DNA of 64,000 nucleotides from Colius striatus (lineage: Eukaryota > Chordata > Aves > Coliiformes > Coliidae). The notes below the pieces were generated by a model. That model worked only from the letters and a program-made list of their open reading frames with translations. It searched no databases and was not told the DNA's origin. The stretch is from the NCBI RefSeq assembly GCF_028858725.1, contig NC_084776.1:868001-932000 (forward strand). Direction: 5' to 3'. Positions 63,901-64,000 of the stretch are shown here, one piece after another. The translations under genes were made by a program, and so were the position numbers. Position 1 is the stretch's first letter. The number at the start of each line of letters is the position of its first letter.

Positions 63901-64000
63901 TTCCATCATGATTCAGAGCACCAGTAGTAGCCATCAGCATTGCAGTTATGAGAAGGGTTGTGTTTCTCTCTCCTATAGCTTCAATGAAGTGAAAAATGAT
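30826..64000 (+). CDS. RNF213: RNF213 (mysterin), giant AAA+/RING E3 ubiquitin ligase; 3' part outside window
   Basis: Forty-five coding exons: 30826-30928, 31683-31999, 32532-33212, 33661-33854, 34508-34666, 34902-35095, 35279-35550, 36605-36885, 37833-38021, 38507-38705, 39357-39409, 39627-39777, 40242-40394, 41046-41144, 41935-42057, 42454-42634, 43180-43353, 43633-43791, 44077-44669, 44945-45110, 45696-45913, 46451-46591, 46795-46956, 47362-48502, 49122-49315, 49678-49830, 50343-53933, 54705-54841, 55164-55259, 55675-55793, 56303-56425, 56881-56945, 57652-57799, 58138-58273, 58704-58892, 59328-59467, 59909-60063, 60372-60578, 60965-61146, 61844-61964, 62073-62173, 62404-62583, 63088-63254, 63348-63450, 63979-64000 and onward. 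The joined frame is open for 4144 codons (human about 5207). Parts: N-terminal zinc ribbon, disordered linker, stalk, dynein-like AAA+ modules, and RING finger. The family attaches ubiquitin to proteins and bacterial LPS, acts in antiviral and antibacterial defence and lipid-droplet control, and is the human moyamoya susceptibility gene. Confidence 0.96.
31683..33854 (+). CDS. RNF213: RNF213 coding exons 2-4: disordered charged linker
   Basis: Three exons (31683-31999, 32532-33212, 33661-33854) encode about 397 residues that are low-complexity and rich in Ser, Ala, Glu, Lys, Gly and Thr. Exon 3 opens with a basic stretch (KKKSNKAKKDPSS) that resembles the KKKKRKKKKKGNKS patch of the human protein. 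Otherwise sequence similarity to mammals is weak, as expected for the fast-evolving linker between the zinc ribbon and the folded stalk. Intron 1 (30929-31682) and the introns between these exons show no repeat. Confidence 0.85.
34508..46956 (+). CDS. RNF213: RNF213 coding exons 5-23: N-terminal stalk region
   Basis: Nineteen exons encode the helical N-terminal arm. Anchors to the human protein include VMVYFHAILSKDFKLNPEVH, SYVNRCLLIRSSLL, GLEGLSFAATRKQQ, NELKVFVDLASISAGEND and RVACFHDAVHGYSSLL. The last of these lies in an almost invariant block encoded at 45696-45913. Phases agree at every junction. Introns longer than 300 bp here (such as 35551-36604, 36886-37832, 38706-39356, 40395-41045, 41145-41934, 42635-43179, 45111-45695, 45914-46450) show no recognisable repeat, RNA gene or extra exon. 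Confidence 0.9.
47362..48502 (+). CDS. RNF213: RNF213 coding exon 24: first AAA modules
   Basis: A single 1141-bp exon encodes 380 codons beginning VFSNIQRLAQAFIDLYSAGN and ending CVGIVASQRAGVG. The last residues with the start of the next exon (GKSLYVKRL, from 49122) form a Walker A loop, AGVGKS, split by a phase-1 intron. In family numbering this is the nucleotide-holding second AAA module. Similarity to human is continuous through AEQLVYLCRELG and TFDEVLLCTPQTT. Confidence 0.9.
49440..49630 (+). mobile_element. CR1 LINE 3'-end fragment in RNF213 intron
   Basis: The run CTTTTCTCCATCAGGATGG ... GAAGCAGGTTGCCCAGAAC ... GGGCAACCTGCTGGAGCTGA ... GATGATCTCC ... GACTCTGTGA follows the order of the avian CR1 3' end, in sense orientation. 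It is 5'-truncated and diverged, and lies between the exons ending at 49315 and starting at 49678. Confidence 0.8.
50343..53933 (+). CDS. RNF213: RNF213 giant coding exon 27: two active AAA+ ATPase modules
   Basis: A 3591-bp exon with no intron and 1197 in-phase codons. It holds two full ATPase sites. The first has Walker A GETGCGKT (51261-51284) and Walker B FFDEAN (Asp-Glu codons 51462-51467). The second has Walker A GKPGSSKS (52308-52331) and Walker B VVVLDEIGLAED (Asp-Glu codons 52533-52538). These equal the third and fourth AAA modules, which hydrolyse ATP in the mammalian protein. Other near-invariant blocks are ILAIEMRFRCNIPVVIMG, KTLHPLLEDGCIDD, GFIGISNWALDPAKMNRGIF and HFPIPLINRLEKHYLDI. 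All catalytic residues I can judge are present. Confidence 0.95.
54705..62173 (+). CDS. RNF213: RNF213 coding exons 28-41: hinge and E3-module scaffold
   Basis: Fourteen exons encode the region between the ATPase core and the RING. Anchors are QQFDTEYSFLKSI, QTDFEDGSQSAQLIASAKYT, YVGFHGGLWQSVHIDDLRRS, SCVQSAVGML-like CVQSAVGMLWDQNQ, FRHALWKRVQKV, LWMFIFSDTKLL and RFKSRLQNLSRIL. The small exon at 56881-56945 encodes an acidic linker (GEQEENEMEVG) that is much shorter than the human METEAS-repeat linker. It can start at 56875 or 56881 because two in-frame AG acceptors lie six bases apart. Introns 56946-57651 and 58274-58703 hold nothing recognisable. Confidence 0.9.
62404..62583 (+). CDS. RNF213: RNF213 coding exon 42: C3HC4 RING finger
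   Basis: One exon encodes the whole RING: CPIC, then LPCCHVFCQKC, then CPYC, giving Cys-Cys-Cys-His-Cys-Cys-Cys-Cys zinc ligands. Human RNF213 has CSIC, LPCDHVHCLRC, CPYC at the same spacing. In this family the RING is not needed for the main ligase activity, which depends on the RZ finger and E3 shell encoded further 3' outside the window. The next exon (63088-63254) continues with RCNNFFIDVVTTMCFKDNEP. Confidence 0.95.

Overview
This is vertebrate nuclear DNA, almost certainly from a bird and possibly a passerine. Genes are intron-rich with compact GT-AG introns. Three CpG-island-like promoters and avian CR1 LINE tails are visible, along with one solo LTR of a type common in bird genomes. 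I placed the organism by gene content and repeats only; no species-level marker was found.

The window is a conserved block homologous to the human 17q25.3 interval. In order it holds: the 3' two-thirds of CCDC40 (+, 1-8788, cut at the left edge); complete GAA (+, 9140-15414, 19 coding exons, 875 aa); complete SGSH (-, 16372-19745, 8 exons, 500 aa); complete SLC26A11 (+, 20240-27324, 16 exons, 590 aa); and the first 45 coding exons of RNF213 (+, 30826 to beyond 64000, 4144 codons, cut at the right edge). All splice junctions were read by eye from conserved protein sequence and codon phase. Every exon joins in frame with GT-AG borders, and no broken host gene was found.

CCDC40 builds the axonemal ruler of motile cilia. 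GAA and SGSH are lysosomal hydrolases for glycogen and heparan sulfate, arranged tail to tail. SGSH and SLC26A11 (an anion transporter reported on lysosomal and plasma membranes) are head to head over a 494-bp promoter that contains a GTGTCCGTGCGT-type array. RNF213 is an interferon-inducible giant AAA+/RING ubiquitin ligase. Its upstream region shows ISRE, Ets-IRF and IRF-E motifs, a 102-bp minisatellite, and three perfect octamer motifs in the first intron.

I did not find an undescribed gene system here. The observations most worth checking are regulatory: the interferon-type motif clusters and octamer triplet around the RNF213 start, the repeat array in the SGSH/SLC26A11 promoter with its CLEAR-like E-box, and the absence of EIF4A3 and CARD14 from the gap between GAA and SGSH, where they lie in human.
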